Source of the DNA: Salinicoccus kekensis
GTDB lineage: Bacteria; Bacillota; Bacilli; Staphylococcales; Salinicoccaceae
DNA length: 64,000 nt
Assembly: GCF_900220995.1 (NCBI RefSeq)
Contig: NZ_OBQF01000004.1
Coordinates: forward strand, 186,001 to 250,000
Reading direction: 5' to 3'
Shown here one piece after another: positions 35,510-47,969 of the stretch. Both the position numbers and the translations under genes were made by a program. The notes under the pieces were generated by a model that saw only the letters and a program-made list of their open reading frames with translations, was not told the origin of the DNA and ran no database searches. How positions within the stretch are numbered: the first letter of the stretch is position 1; the number at the start of each line of letters is the position of its first letter.

Positions 35510-36342
35510 TCATTCTCCCCCTGTATCATTAATTCCACGGTTTCTTTTTTGAATAAAGTCCCGACATCCTCACCGTTCAATATATCAAAGACGATCGTCG
35601 GATCCTTCGCGGAAGCGATGATCATGCTCTTATCGTTGTCCATCACGCGCTTCGCTGCACCAAGTTTCGTCTCCATCCCGCCTGTCGAGAAGACTGAACC
35701 CGCACCGCCGGCCATGTCCAGTATCTCTTCATCGATTTCACCGACAAACGGAATCAGTTTCGCATCCACCTCTGTATGCGGATTCGCATCGAACAATCCG
35801 TCTATGTCACTCAGTATGATCAGAAGATCCGCATCAATGACTTCCGATACTACAGCGGACAGTGTGTCATTCTCCCCGAATTTTGAACAGTGCCCGGACT
35901 CGTCGACATACACAGCATCATTTTCATTGATGATCGGTATGATGTTGTTCTTCAGAAGGGTGTTGATGGCCGTCTGACAGTTTGCATATGAATTCGGATA
36001 GTTGATGATGTCCCGCGTCATAAGTATTTGCCCCACATGCTGGTCGTAATGCTGGAAGAACCGGCTGTATAAATTGATGAGTTCTCCCTGGCCGACTGAA
36101 GCAAGCGCCTGCTTTTCTGCAATGTCCTCCGGGTATTCGTCGAGGTTCATCACGCTTGCCCCGATGCCGACGGCACCTGATGCCACAAGGACGACATCGC
36201 ACCCCTGCTGCCGCAGAGTGGCACACACGAAAGCAAGACGGTCAATCTTATGATAGTTGATTTTATTTATGGATTTCATGATGGAGTTCGTTCCAATCTT
36301 AATCACGACACGGTTTACATCTTTTAATATATCACGATTCAT
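35506..36342 (-). CDS. proB: Glutamate 5-kinase, short form lacking the PUA domain
   Basis: 278 residues from the ATG at 36342, 8 bases after AGGAG. The amino-acid-kinase core is complete: RVVIKIGTNSI, VLVASGAVGIG, INENDAVYV, FGENDTLSA and GTGGMETKL-type (FSTGGMETKLGAAKR). The protein ends right after the kinase domain, so the C-terminal PUA domain of the about 365-residue form is absent. First gene of proBA; a cre-like site lies about 75 bp upstream. Confidence 0.95.
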   Translation of the reverse strand: MNRDILKDVNRVVIKIGTNSIMKSINKINYHKIDRLAFVCATLRQQGCDVVLVASGAVGIGASVMNLDEYPEDIAEKQALASVGQGELINLYSRFFQHYDQHVGQILMTRDIINYPNSYANCQTAINTLLKNNIIPIINENDAVYVDESGHCSKFGENDTLSAVVSEVIDADLLIILSDIDGLFDANPHTEVDAKLIPFVGEIDEEILDMAGGAGSVFSTGGMETKLGAAKRVMDNDKSMIIASAKDPTIVFDILNGEDVGTLFKKETVELMIQGENE

Positions 36343-36415
36343 AATTACCACTCCTGAACTACATAATGATTGTAATTATACATGAATCTGTATATAAATA
36401 AAGACCTAAACTAAA

Positions 36416-36429
36416 TGAATACGTTTTCA
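36416..36429. promoter_or_regulatory. cre-like operator upstream of proBA
   Basis: TGAATACGTTTTCA fits the cre pattern. Its 20-base surround CTAAATGAATACGTTTTCAT recurs exactly, in reverse orientation, upstream of the lytTR gene near 62.9 kb. It sits between the lysS terminator and proB. Confidence 0.6.
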
Positions 36430-36431
36430 TG

Positions 36432-36471
36432 AATAAAAAATGCAAAACCCGAACGTATCGGGCTCTGCATT
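36432..36471 (-). terminator. Terminator of lysS
   Basis: AATGCAGAGCCCGA and TCGGGTTTTGCATT pair with loop TACG on the minus strand, followed by TTTTTATTC. Confidence 0.85.
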
Positions 36472-36482
36472 CTTCAATCGGA

Positions 36483-38992
<2,510 letters not shown>

Positions 38993-39000
<8 letters not shown>

Positions 39001-39460
39001 CCCTTTCCAGGTCTTCCTTCAGTTGGAGCACCGTCTTATCCAGTGTCGGATGTTTCACGTCCGGTGCAATTTCAGCGAGGGGCTCCAGCACAAAACTCCG
39101 TTTATGCATCTCCTTATGCGGAATCGAAAGGTCATCGAGTTCAAGCTCCAAATCTTCGTAAAGCAGGATGTCGATGTCAATGATCCTCGGTCCCCATACT
39201 TCCTCCCTCACCCGGCCCAGGGAATGCTCGATGCCGAGCACCGTCTCAAGCAGGCTGAGCGGGGACATGCGCGTCTCGATCGCCACACACATATTCATGA
39301 ATTCAGGCTGGTCGGTCTTTCCGTAAGGTTCGGTCTCAAGAACCCGGGAACGGTCTTTTACGTCGATTTCATCGAAATCATTCAAGGCGTCGATTGCTTT
39401 TTCCAGATTCTCTTCCCGGTCGCCCAGGTTGCTTCCCAGGCCAAGATAAACATTTGCCAT
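38993..39460 (-). CDS. folK: 6-hydroxymethyl-7,8-dihydropterin pyrophosphokinase
   Basis: 155 residues from the ATG at 39460, which overlaps the folB stop (TGATG). Signature segments: VYLGLGSNLGDREENL, KTDQPEFMNMCVAIET, and GPRIIDIDILLYEDLELE holding the magnesium-binding aspartates. Folate pathway step before FolP. Confidence 0.95.
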
Positions 39461-39825
39461 CAATTTTCCCGCTTTCTGTTTAGAGTAATGCTCACGTTTT
39501 CATAATGTCCGTCGATCGGCGGACTCGGCTTGGTGATTGTAACATCCATCTCCAATATTTTATCATACCGGTCAAATAAAGCCCTGATGACTTTTTCGGC
39601 CAGATGTTCGATCAGATTGACCGGTTCGCTTTTGATGACCTGTTCCACCAGTTCATATGCTTCCCCGTAGTGCACAGTGCCTTCCAGATCATCGTTTTCT
39701 GAAGCGGCCCTCAGATCAAGATACATGGTGACATCGGTGATGAAGAACTGGCCGAGGACGCGCTCCGCATCAAGCGCACCGTGGTATGCGTATGTTTTGA
39801 TTCCATTTATCTTAATGTTATCCAT
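39460..39825 (-). CDS. folB: Dihydroneopterin aldolase
   Basis: 121 residues. DNIKINGIKTYAYHGALDAER at the N-terminus, with the conserved tyrosine/histidine stretch and Glu in HYGEAYELVEQV, plus the catalytic Lys in VTITKPSPPIDG. It cleaves dihydroneopterin to hydroxymethyl-dihydropterin. Overlaps folP by 8 bp; GGAAG lies upstream. Confidence 0.95.
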   Translation of the reverse strand: MDNIKINGIKTYAYHGALDAERVLGQFFITDVTMYLDLRAASENDDLEGTVHYGEAYELVEQVIKSEPVNLIEHLAEKVIRALFDRYDKILEMDVTITKPSPPIDGHYENVSITLNRKREN

Positions 39826-40606
39826 CAATATCTTCCTTCAGTTTGACATAAGTATCCGCCAGCTGACGGTTGATGGCGATATTATGGACCCGCACCGCAC
39901 CGACACCCTTTTCAAGGCCGTAGATTGTGGTTGCCGCAGTCGCCGCATCCCTTTCATCAGCTTTTGATTCACCGTCTATCAATTCCTTGATCATCCGTTT
40001 CCGGCTTGTCGCAAGGAGGACAGGATAGCCGACGGCCACAAGTTCATCGAGACGGCGCATGACTTCAAGCTCCTCTTCACGTGACTTTGCAAAACCGATG
40101 CCTGGATCAAGCCAGATGTTCTCTTTTTTTACACCATGAGACAAAGCAAGTTCCGCTGATTCTTCCAGCTCCCTGATCATATCCCCAACCACATCATCAT
40201 ATTGTGCATGATGATTATTGTGCATCAGGAAGATCGGCGCATCGAACTCGGCCGCCACATCAAGGATTGCCTCATCGTATGTACCGCGCCACTGGTCATT
40301 GATCATCGTCGCCCCGGCTTCAAGGGCGGCTCTCGCCACATTGGAGCGGAATGTGTCGATGGATATCTCCACTCCGAGATCTTTAATCGCTTCAATGACG
40401 GGCTTCACACGACTGATCTCTTCCTCTTCCGTGATCTCCGTATATCCGGGGCGCGTAGAGTAGCCGCCCACATCTATGATATCCACACCTTCATCCACCA
40501 TTTCATGCGCACGCCTCACTGCACTGTCCGCATCATGATATTTGCCCCCATCACTGAATGAATCCGGTGTGATGTTCAGTATTCCCATGATCTTCAATTT
40601 TTTCAT
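39818..40606 (-). CDS. folP: Dihydropteroate synthase
   Basis: 262 residues. MGILNITPDSFSDGGKYHD is the pterin-binding signature, IIDVGGYSTRPGY the second, and the barrel continues with INDQWRGTYD and DPGIGFAK. It is the target of sulfonamides. Note GGYSTRPG in place of the more common GGESTRPG: Tyr instead of Glu. First gene of folPBK-dusB-lysS. Confidence 0.94.
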   Translation of the reverse strand: MKKLKIMGILNITPDSFSDGGKYHDADSAVRRAHEMVDEGVDIIDVGGYSTRPGYTEITEEEEISRVKPVIEAIKDLGVEISIDTFRSNVARAALEAGATMINDQWRGTYDEAILDVAAEFDAPIFLMHNNHHAQYDDVVGDMIRELEESAELALSHGVKKENIWLDPGIGFAKSREEELEVMRRLDELVAVGYPVLLATSRKRMIKELIDGESKADERDAATAATTIYGLEKGVGAVRVHNIAINRQLADTYVKLKEDIDG

Positions 40607-40721
40607 GACAGATACCTCTTACTATTTAGAATTTTAACAGACATATTATAACACGTTTCCGCCCGGCGATTCCACACCGCAAAGCCGTTGATGCGGGAAA
40701 TCTCCAGGTGCTGCCGGGGAC

Positions 40722-40758
40722 AAATAAAAAATGACTGTAAGCATGCTTACAGTCATTT
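40722..40758 (-). terminator. Terminator of cysK
   Basis: A perfect 30-bp palindrome centred at 40743 (AAATGACTGTAAGCA and its complement) followed on the minus strand by TTTTTATTTG. Confidence 0.9.
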
Positions 40759-40773
40759 CCCATTTTGATGGCA

Positions 40774-41703
40774 TCAGTCCTCGAAATTGAACAATGCCGT
40801 CGATAAATATCGTTCCCCGTTTGAAGGCAGGATGACGATGACGTTTTTACCTTTTCCGAGCTCTTTGGCGACATCGAGGCCGACTTTGACTGCAGCCCCT
40901 GAGGAAATGCCGCCGAGGATGCCTTCTTTTGCAGCAAGCTCACGGCCGACTTCCATCGCTTCATCATTTGTGACCGTTGCAACTTCATCATAAATCTCCG
41001 TGTCCAGTGTTTTGGGGACAAATCCTGCACCGATGCCCTGGATTTTGTGAGGTCCCGGGTCCTTGCCGCTCAGGATTGCAGAATCCGACGGCTCAACCGC
41101 AACGATCTTCACATCCGGATGATGTTCCTTCAGCACACGGCCTGCACCCGATACTGTACCGCCTGTACCGATGCCGGAGATGAAACCGTCTATGGACAAC
41201 CCTTCCATCTGGTTGACCAGTTCAACACCTGTCGTTTTTGCATGGATTTCAGGGTTGGCCATATTTTCAAACTGCTGCGGCATGAAATAGCCTTCTTTTT
41301 CAGCCAGTTCGCCTGCTTTTTTGATGGCGCCCTTCATGCCGTCGGCACCCGGTGTGAGCACGAGCTCTGCACCGTATGCACGCAGCAGGTTGCGCCGTTC
41401 CTTACTCATCGTATCCGGCATGACCAGGGTTGCTTTGTAGCCTTTGCTCGCTGCGACCATGGCAAGTCCGATGCCGGTGTTGCCGCTTGTCGGTTCGACG
41501 ATCACCGTATCCTGCGTCAGCTTCCCTTCTTTTTCAGCCGCTTCAATCATCGCCAGCGCAATCCTGTCCTTGACTGAACTGCCCGGATTCATGAATTCAA
41601 GTTTTACATATACATCTGCGCTGTTTTCATCAGTGAGATTGTTCAATTTCACCAGAGGCGTGTTGCCGATCGTTTCTGAAATGTTGTTATAAACTTTACT
41701 CAA
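40774..41703 (-). CDS. cysK: Cysteine synthase A (O-acetylserine sulfhydrylase)
   Basis: 309 residues from a TTG at 41703 (8 bases after GGGAG), giving the expected [19 protein letters not shown] start. PLP lysine in [14 protein letters not shown], the substrate loop [12 protein letters not shown] and phosphate site [12 protein letters not shown] are intact. It joins sulfide to O-acetylserine from CysE (9.9 kb). Monocistronic with a strong terminator. No obvious CymR site was identified in the short gap upstream. Confidence 0.96.
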   Translation of the reverse strand: MSKVYNNISETIGNTPLVKLNNLTDENSADVYVKLEFMNPGSSVKDRIALAMIEAAEKEGKLTQDTVIVEPTSGNTGIGLAMVAASKGYKATLVMPDTMSKERRNLLRAYGAELVLTPGADGMKGAIKKAGELAEKEGYFMPQQFENMANPEIHAKTTGVELVNQMEGLSIDGFISGIGTGGTVSGAGRVLKEHHPDVKIVAVEPSDSAILSGKDPGPHKIQGIGAGFVPKTLDTEIYDEVATVTNDEAMEVGRELAAKEGILGGISSGAAVKVGLDVAKELGKGKNVIVILPSNGERYLSTALFNFED

Positions 41704-41770
41704 AAAAAGCACTCCCTTTTCCTGGTATGACACTATGAATATAGCACGCAATGGGCTTCATTACAATGGA

Positions 41771-42643
41771 TTAGTGCGTGATCAATTCCTGCAGTTCTTC
41801 CTTTTCGATCCATACTTTATTGCGGCAGAAATGACAGTCCGCTTCCGCACCGCCGTCTTCTTTGATCATCGACATGATCTCTGAAGGGTCGAGTGCCGAA
41901 ATCGCGTTCAGGAACCGCTCTTTAGAACAGTTGCACTCGAAGGAAACCGGCATTTCGCCAAGTTCTCTCCAGTTCTTTTCCCCGATCGCCTCATTTATAA
42001 TCTCCCTCGGTGACAATCCTTTATCGATCTGTTTGGATACGGGCTCCATTTCTTTTGCCCGTGCATCCAGGAAATCGAAAGTCTCTTCGCTCGCTCCCGG
42101 CAGCACCTGTATGATGAAGCCGCCTGCAGCTTTGATCGTATTATCCGGATTGACGAGGACACCGAGACCGACGATGGACGGCACCTGCTCACTCGCATAG
42201 AAATAGTAGGAGAAGTCTTCGCCGATTTCACCGGAGACTATTTCAGTTGAACCTGTGAAATGCTCCTTAAGGCCGATGTCCTTCACGACACGCAGGTAGC
42301 CCTCGGTACCGACTGCCCGCTTCACATCCAGCTTACCCGAATCGTTCAAGTCAAAGTGGACATGCGGATTTCCGAGATATCCACGGACCGTGCCGTTCGC
42401 ATTGCTGTCGGCGACGATCGCACCGATCGGTCCGCCGCCCTCGATGGTCGCAGTCACTTTCTCTTCATTTTTGAGCATCGCCCCCATCAATACAGCTGCA
42501 GTCATCGTGCGCCCGAGCGCTGCCGCCGCTGTCGGATAGGCGCCGTGGCGGCTCACCGCTTCATTGATCGTTTCGGTCGTATCCACTGCCAATATGCGGA
42601 TTTCATCATCCAATCCAAGTCCTCTTACTAAATGGTCACTCAT
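41771..42643 (-). CDS. hslO: Redox-regulated chaperone Hsp33
   Basis: 290 residues. The C-terminal zinc centre is formed by FECNCSKERF (CxC) and DCHFCRNK (CxxC), which release zinc and activate the holdase on oxidation. The N-terminal domain has GGGPIGAIVADSNANGTVRGY. Located after ftsH as in Bacillus and Staphylococcus. Confidence 0.96.
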   Translation of the reverse strand: MSDHLVRGLGLDDEIRILAVDTTETINEAVSRHGAYPTAAAALGRTMTAAVLMGAMLKNEEKVTATIEGGGPIGAIVADSNANGTVRGYLGNPHVHFDLNDSGKLDVKRAVGTEGYLRVVKDIGLKEHFTGSTEIVSGEIGEDFSYYFYASEQVPSIVGLGVLVNPDNTIKAAGGFIIQVLPGASEETFDFLDARAKEMEPVSKQIDKGLSPREIINEAIGEKNWRELGEMPVSFECNCSKERFLNAISALDPSEIMSMIKEDGGAEADCHFCRNKVWIEKEELQELITH

Positions 42644-42662
42644 TTTATTCCTCCTGAATCAC

Positions 42663-42686
42663 CAAAAGTCGCCTTCCGGCGACTTT
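42663..42686 (-). terminator. Hairpin between ftsH and hslO
   Basis: AAAGTCGCC and GGCGACTTT form a 9-bp stem with a 4-base loop; the T run (TTTTGG) is short, so termination would be weak or partial. Confidence 0.5.
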
Positions 42687-42698
42687 GGCTGTAATTGA

Positions 42699-44807
42699 TT
42701 AATTCTTCCTGTTATCGTCTTCCCACTCTTCTGCACGTCTCTTCTGTTCATCAAGACGTACGTTATCTTCACGGTTTTCAGATTCACCGACCATGTCCGG
42801 ACGTTCTTCCAGACTGCGGCCGGAGTCTTCGGATGAAGGACCAGAGCTGCGTTCTTTATCTTCTGCTTCTTTTTTAACTTCTTCATATGACTTGCCGATC
42901 TTGTCCTCTTCGGACTCCTCGAGTTCGGCATCATCTGCCGTGTGGTCCTCAAACGTTCTCTCAGGCAGTTTACCGTCGTAGAACAAACCTTCGATCTGTT
43001 CACGGTCGAGCGTCTCGATTTCAAGCAGCGTCTCCGCAATCAATACGAGCTGTTCCTTATGATCGGTCAGGATCTGACGGCAGCGTTCATACTGTGTCTT
43101 GACGATATTCTGCATCTCCTGATCGATTTCATAGGCGATCTTATCCGAGTAGTTCGGCTCGCCCTGCATGCTTTTACCAAGGAACACCTGTCCGTTCGTT
43201 TCACCGAATTGAAGGGGTCCGAGCTTATCACTCATACCGTATTCCGTAACCATGCTGCGCGCAATCCCTGTTGAGCGCTGGAAGTCGTTATGGGCACCGG
43301 TGGATACTTCGCCGAAGTTGATCTCTTCAGATACCCGTCCGCCTAGTAATCCGACGATCTTATCTTCAAGTTCCGGCTTCGTCATGAAGTAGCGGTCCTC
43401 ACGCGGAAGCATGACGGCATATCCGCCTGCCTGGCCGCGCGGAACGATCGTTACTTTATGGACCATGTCCGCATCATCCAGCACCATGCCGATGATCGTG
43501 TGTCCTGCTTCGTGGAATGCCACGATTTTCCTTTCCTTCTCGGAAATTATCTTGCTCTTCTTGGCCGGACCGGCAATGACACGGTCGGTCGCTTCATCGA
43601 CGTCACGCATGTCGATCTTCGTCTTGTTCTGCCTTGCAGCGACAAGTGCCGCTTCATTCAGCAGGTTCTCAAGGTCCGCACCTGTGAAGCCCGGCGTACG
43701 CTGTGCGATTGCCTTCAAGTCGACGGTGTCGTCAAGAGGCTTGTTGCGCGAATGCACTTTGAGCACCGCTTCACGGCCTTTGACATCCGGACGGCCGACC
43801 TGGATCTGTCTGTCGAAACGTCCCGGGCGCAGAAGCGCCGGGTCGAGGATATCCGGTCTGTTCGTCGCTGCAATCATGATGATGCCTTCGTTTTCACCAA
43901 AACCATCCATTTCAACAAGCAGCTGGTTCAATGTCTGCTCACGCTCATCATGGCCGCCGCCCACACCGGCGCCACGCTGGCGTCCGACTGCATCGATCTC
44001 ATCTATGAAGATGATGCATGGTGCGTTCTTCTTCGCGTTCTCGAATAAATCACGCACACGGGATGCACCGACACCGACGAACATCTCAACGAAGTCCGAA
44101 CCACTGATTGAGAAGAACGGTACGCCCGCTTCGCCGGCGACTGCCCTTGCGATCAATGTCTTACCGGTACCCGGAGGTCCCACTAAAAGTACACCTTTTG
44201 GAATACGTGCGCCGATCCTGTCGAAGCGTCGGTGATCCTTCAGGAAGTCGACGACTTCGATCAGTTCCTGTTTCTCTTCATCTGCACCGGCGACGTCGTC
44301 AAAACGGACCTTCTTCTTATTCTGGTCATAGAGCTTCGCCTTGGATTTGCCGAAGTTCATCATCTTGCCACCGCCTCCGCCGCCGCCCTGGGCCTGACTC
44401 ATCAGGAACAGGAAGAGGAAGAGTATGAGGAGCAGTGGTATGAATGTAAACAGCATGGTCGTCCACGGACTCTGCTGCTCAGCCGGCTCCACCGCAAAGT
44501 TCAGGCCGTCCTGGGCCCGTGCCGAATCCAATATGCTGTCGAGGTCATCCACACTGTTGTAGGGGATGACGGATGTAAATGATTCCTGTTCTTCCTGCGT
44601 GCTGAGGCGCCCCTCGATCAAATAAACATTCCTGTCCGGCTGGATCAGTAATTCTTCAACGTTGCCGGCTTCAAGCTGTTCTAAAAATTCACTGTACTGA
44701 AGTTCTTCTTCAAGACCGCCAGTACCATTAAATTGTGAGAAAATACCAAACATAATGACTACTAATACAAGGATTAGTATCATATTACGACCTGTATTCT
44801 TCGGCAT
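42699..44807 (-). CDS. ftsH: ATP-dependent zinc metalloprotease FtsH
   Basis: 702 residues. Two membrane helices (about 7-24 and 117-136), AAA domain with Walker A GPPGTGKT at 210-217, Walker [33 protein letters not shown], and the zinc protease site HEAGH at 432-436. A polar, acidic C-terminal tail (about 630-702) follows, longer than the core enzyme requires. It degrades membrane and some regulatory proteins. Confidence 0.98.
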   Translation of the reverse strand: MPKNTGRNMILILVLVVIMFGIFSQFNGTGGLEEELQYSEFLEQLEAGNVEELLIQPDRNVYLIEGRLSTQEEQESFTSVIPYNSVDDLDSILDSARAQDGLNFAVEPAEQQSPWTTMLFTFIPLLLILFLFLFLMSQAQGGGGGGGKMMNFGKSKAKLYDQNKKKVRFDDVAGADEEKQELIEVVDFLKDHRRFDRIGARIPKGVLLVGPPGTGKTLIARAVAGEAGVPFFSISGSDFVEMFVGVGASRVRDLFENAKKNAPCIIFIDEIDAVGRQRGAGVGGGHDEREQTLNQLLVEMDGFGENEGIIMIAATNRPDILDPALLRPGRFDRQIQVGRPDVKGREAVLKVHSRNKPLDDTVDLKAIAQRTPGFTGADLENLLNEAALVAARQNKTKIDMRDVDEATDRVIAGPAKKSKIISEKERKIVAFHEAGHTIIGMVLDDADMVHKVTIVPRGQAGGYAVMLPREDRYFMTKPELEDKIVGLLGGRVSEEINFGEVSTGAHNDFQRSTGIARSMVTEYGMSDKLGPLQFGETNGQVFLGKSMQGEPNYSDKIAYEIDQEMQNIVKTQYERCRQILTDHKEQLVLIAETLLEIETLDREQIEGLFYDGKLPERTFEDHTADDAELEESEEDKIGKSYEEVKKEAEDKERSSGPSSEDSGRSLEERPDMVGESENREDNVRLDEQKRRAEEWEDDNRKN

Positions 44808-44880
44808 TCGTAATCCTCCATTTCTAATACACTAAAAAAAATAATATCATAATATCTTCAAGTAATTCCACTTATATGGT

Positions 44881-45420
44881 TTATGAATAAAACTCAGGTT
44901 TAAGCAGTCCGATATAAGGCAGGTTCCGGTATTTCTCATCGAAATCCAATCCGTATCCGACGACGAAACCATCAGGAATTTCCGTCCCTATGTACTTGAC
45001 GTCGACGTGCAGCTTCCTGTTCACGGGTTTATCCAGCAGGGTGACGATTTCAATCGATGCGGCATTACGGTACTTGATGAGGTCGATGATCGAGTTCAGC
45101 GTCGTCCCCGTCTCGATGATGTCCTCGACGATCAGAACATGCCTGCCGTCGACCGACCCCGAAAGGTCTTTTAATATCTGGACTTCCCCCGTCGATTTTG
45201 TACCCAAATAGCTTGATACGTCCATGAAATCTATTTCCAGGTGTGCATCGATCTTCTTGATCAGATCTCCCATGAAAAGGACGGATCCTTTAAGCAGCCC
45301 GACCATGATCGGGGTCTTTCCTTCATAGTCTTTTGTGATCGTCTCACCCAGATGGGTCACGATCCGTTCAATATCTTCTTCCGATAAAACTATTTCACTG
45401 ATATCATTCCTCAGGCTCAT
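44881..45420 (-). CDS. hpt: Hypoxanthine phosphoribosyltransferase
   Basis: 179 residues. PRPP-binding motif HVLIVEDIIETGTTLNSII and the nucleobase segment GFVVGYGLDFDEKYRNLPYIG. Salvages hypoxanthine and guanine and influences GTP/(p)ppGpp levels. It overlaps tilS by 17 bp, a coupling conserved in Firmicutes. Confidence 0.96.
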   Translation of the reverse strand: MSLRNDISEIVLSEEDIERIVTHLGETITKDYEGKTPIMVGLLKGSVLFMGDLIKKIDAHLEIDFMDVSSYLGTKSTGEVQILKDLSGSVDGRHVLIVEDIIETGTTLNSIIDLIKYRNAASIEIVTLLDKPVNRKLHVDVKYIGTEIPDGFVVGYGLDFDEKYRNLPYIGLLKPEFYS

Positions 45421-46684
45421 GCGCTTTCTCCTTTGATATATTTAATCCATTATAATTTTCTTGTGGTTCAATTATATTATAGATCGTTCCCAGTGCAATG
45501 ATTTCATTGCGCTTATCGACGATTACAGGGGTTTTCCCCCGTTCCTCACGCGGAACTTTATTGTCGATGAAAATCCTCGACAGCTTCTTCCGACCCACAT
45601 TCGGCAGCCTCATCACATCGCCATCCATCCTCGGACGTACAGCGAGCGGCAGGAGCTCCCGGGGGAGGTCCACATCTATCCGGTACCCGTTATAATGGTG
45701 AGTCCCGTTGCCTGTGATCAAAAGATCTTCATCCATTAATCTTACATGTTTTACGCTGTCATCATCAATGAACAGCCTGCCGTATCTCAATTTGACGGTT
45801 TTACCCCCGATATGGAGATCACTCTGGGAGGCATCACCTTGACTGACGGCGAGGAGCTCTTCGATGAATTTCCGTCCGGCATGGATCCCATGTAGGCTGA
45901 GCCACTGCTGTATGATGAACACTTTGATGATGTGCGGCTCACCATTCAACGCATCTCTTTCGAGGTCCCCACCTTTGTTGTGACTTATGAATTCCGATGC
46001 CCTGAGCCGTGCAAGTCCTTTCAGTTCATCCATATCTTCTGCAGCCCGGCCGAGGCTTGTTTCGTGAAGATGTTCATGCGTCCTGATGGCCGGCATGATG
46101 TGATGGCGTATATAGTTCCTTGTATAACCATCTTCTGCATTCGTCTCATCTTCGAAGTAATGGATATGGTGTTTATTCTGATATCGCTTTATCATTTGCC
46201 TCGAGACGGCCGAGAGAGGCCTTGCGACCGGAAGTCCGTCGACGGTGCCGGCCGCTTTGATACCGAGCGTATCATTGAGGTGCCTGCCCGTCAGCAGCTG
46301 GTGGAGGATGGTTTCATGATGATCATCCAGATGATGGGCCGTGAGGAGGACCGCTGCATCGTGCCTCTTGCACTGTTCCTTAAAAAAACGGTAACGCAGG
46401 GTTCTTGCCTTCGCCTGGGAAAAATCCCCAGCCATTGAAAGGTGCGCCACTTCCACTGTATGTCCGTTCCGGGAAGCGAGGCGCCTTATGTAGTTTTCTT
46501 CGTCCGCCGATTCCGGCCTCATCCCGTGATTGACATGCAGCAGTACAAGCTTCCGGTAGGTGTCATCCCGATCCGTGAGAATATGGTACAAGATCATGGA
46601 ATCGATGCCTCCGGAGAGCGCAAGAGCAATCGTATCGGACGGCGCCCACGACATCTGCATCAATTTATCGATATCTTCGGTCAT
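45404..46684 (-). CDS. tilS: tRNA(Ile)-lysidine synthase
   Basis: 426 residues from the ATG at 46684 (MTEDIDKLMQM), preceded by GGAGATTAAA. PP-loop ATP pyrophosphatase motif ALALSGGIDSMILYHIL, HVNHGMRPESADEE and LTAHHLDDHHETIL are present, with the C-terminal TilS domains. It converts C34 of tRNA-Ile(CAU) to lysidine. Essential. Confidence 0.95.
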   Translation of the reverse strand: MTEDIDKLMQMSWAPSDTIALALSGGIDSMILYHILTDRDDTYRKLVLLHVNHGMRPESADEENYIRRLASRNGHTVEVAHLSMAGDFSQAKARTLRYRFFKEQCKRHDAAVLLTAHHLDDHHETILHQLLTGRHLNDTLGIKAAGTVDGLPVARPLSAVSRQMIKRYQNKHHIHYFEDETNAEDGYTRNYIRHHIMPAIRTHEHLHETSLGRAAEDMDELKGLARLRASEFISHNKGGDLERDALNGEPHIIKVFIIQQWLSLHGIHAGRKFIEELLAVSQGDASQSDLHIGGKTVKLRYGRLFIDDDSVKHVRLMDEDLLITGNGTHHYNGYRIDVDLPRELLPLAVRPRMDGDVMRLPNVGRKKLSRIFIDNKVPREERGKTPVIVDKRNEIIALGTIYNIIEPQENYNGLNISKEKAHEPEE

Positions 46685-46707
46685 TTTAATCTCCAACTTA
46701 TATACAA

Positions 46708-46741
46708 AAATAAAATAAGGCGATTACTAGTAATCGCCTTG
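46708..46741 (-). terminator. Terminator after yabR
   Basis: A perfect palindromic stem AAGGCGATTACT/AGTAATCGCCTT, followed on the minus strand by ATTTTATTTTTG. Confidence 0.85.
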
Positions 46742-46746
46742 ATTTT

Positions 46747-47127
46747 TTATCTGCGACCCCCGCCGCCCCGACGAGATTCTGCTTGTCTCTTGATCGTGGA
46801 AAGTCGATCTTCACTGTCTTTAAGGAAAGAAGAAAGTTTCTCCTCAAAATCTTTTGGTGACGCTTCTTTGCGGGGTCTTGGCTTAGGTTTGTTCTCTTTC
46901 GCCTTTTTTATGGAAAGGCTGATTTTACCGTCATCACCGATGGACAGTACTTTGACCTCCACCTCCTGGCCGACACTCAAATGATCATTGATATCTTCTA
47001 CATACTGATCGGCCACTTCACTGATATGCACCAAGCCGTTCTTTCTTTCCGGCAATTCAACGAACGCCCCGAAATGTTTGATACCTGTTACTTTCCCTGT
47101 GATTTTACTGCCCACTTCTAATGACAT
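46747..47127 (-). CDS. yabR: S1-domain RNA-binding protein YabR
   Basis: 126 residues from the ATG at 47127 (MSLEVGSKITGKVTG). One S1 domain (GAFVELPERKNGLVHISEVADQYVEDINDHL, then VKVLSIGDDGKISLSIKK at about 1-75), followed by a basic, arginine-rich tail ending SRRGGGGRR. Homologues sit between divIC and tilS in Firmicutes; a ribosome-associated role is assumed. An in-frame TTG further upstream overlaps the GGGAGG site and is less likely. Confidence 0.88.
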   Translation of the reverse strand: MSLEVGSKITGKVTGIKHFGAFVELPERKNGLVHISEVADQYVEDINDHLSVGQEVEVKVLSIGDDGKISLSIKKAKENKPKPRPRKEASPKDFEEKLSSFLKDSEDRLSTIKRQAESRRGGGGRR

Positions 47128-47209
47128 GTTTATATGATATCCTCCCAATTACTGTTATCTCTATATATGATACTATAAAAACGAAAAATAATCATTACAT
47201 ATGTAATGA

Positions 47210-47635
47210 TTATTCTCCCTTTCCATCTTCGGTTGTAACACTTTCGTCATCATTGCCATCCGAGAGGTTGAATATGATCTCCCCTTCCTCGGACAGGAAG
47301 AATTCACTGCGCGCAATGCGCATGATGTAATTATCGTCGTTCAATTGCTTGATCTGCTGTTCCAGATCCCGGGCTTCCGTGATTTTATTCTCCAGGATCT
47401 CTTCGTTCGAGACCACTTCTTCTTTTAAAAATGAATTTTGATTGTGTTGATGCAGGGCCATGACCAGAAGGATGCCTGCGACGACCAGCATGAGACTGCT
47501 GACCAGCACCGTTCTTCTCCTGCTGACACGCTGCTCACCCGTCAGCACCTTTTTCTCGGATTCCTTTTTCCGGGTGTAGCTGTTTAGTAATTTCACAACT
47601 TTATTGTTCACAGCACCACGTCCATTCCTCATCAT
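47210..47635 (-). CDS. divIC: Cell-division protein DivIC (FtsB family)
   Basis: 141 residues. A cytoplasmic basic stretch (TRKKESEKKVL), one membrane helix (about 43-60, TVLVSSLMLVVAGILLVMAL), and an extracellular coiled coil (FLKEEVVSNEEILENKITEARDLEQQIKQL) leading to DDNYIMRIARSEFFLSEEGEIIF. It works with DivIB and FtsL in the divisome. The acidic C-terminal tail is longer than in B. subtilis. The exact start among several nearby ATG/GTG codons is uncertain. Confidence 0.92.
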   Translation of the reverse strand: MMRNGRGAVNNKVVKLLNSYTRKKESEKKVLTGEQRVSRRRTVLVSSLMLVVAGILLVMALHQHNQNSFLKEEVVSNEEILENKITEARDLEQQIKQLNDDNYIMRIARSEFFLSEEGEIIFNLSDGNDDESVTTEDGKGE

Positions 47636-47675
47636 CAGCTCTCACTTTTAAAATACACTATTTTCAGATTAAATT

Positions 47676-47969
47676 CTACAGAAACTCATTGATTTCCCCG
47701 TCTTTTTCTTCTTTTTCAATTCTTTCCTCGCTGATGATCTTATACATTCTTTCCGCTTCTTCTTTTCTTGCATGGGACTCAAGCATCAGCACTTCAAGCG
47801 TCACAATCTTATTGCCGAACCTGATTTCGACGATATCGCCGACATTCAGCACCGTACCCGCCTTGGCCGTGTGGCCGTTGATCTTCACGCGGCCTTCGTC
47901 GCTCACTTCTTTTGCGAGTGTCCGCCTCTTGATGACGCGCGACACCTTAAGGAATTTATCCAGTCTCAT
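47676..47969 (-). CDS. rqcP: S4-domain protein RqcP (YabO)
   Basis: 97 residues from the ATG at 47969, behind AGGAGGATACCG. S4 RNA-binding fold: [32 protein letters not shown] then [18 protein letters not shown]. RqcP works with RqcH to add alanine tails to stalled nascent chains on 50S subunits. Overlaps mazG by 4 bp. Confidence 0.93.
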   Translation of the reverse strand: MRLDKFLKVSRVIKRRTLAKEVSDEGRVKINGHTAKAGTVLNVGDIVEIRFGNKIVTLEVLMLESHARKEEAERMYKIISEERIEKEEKDGEINEFL

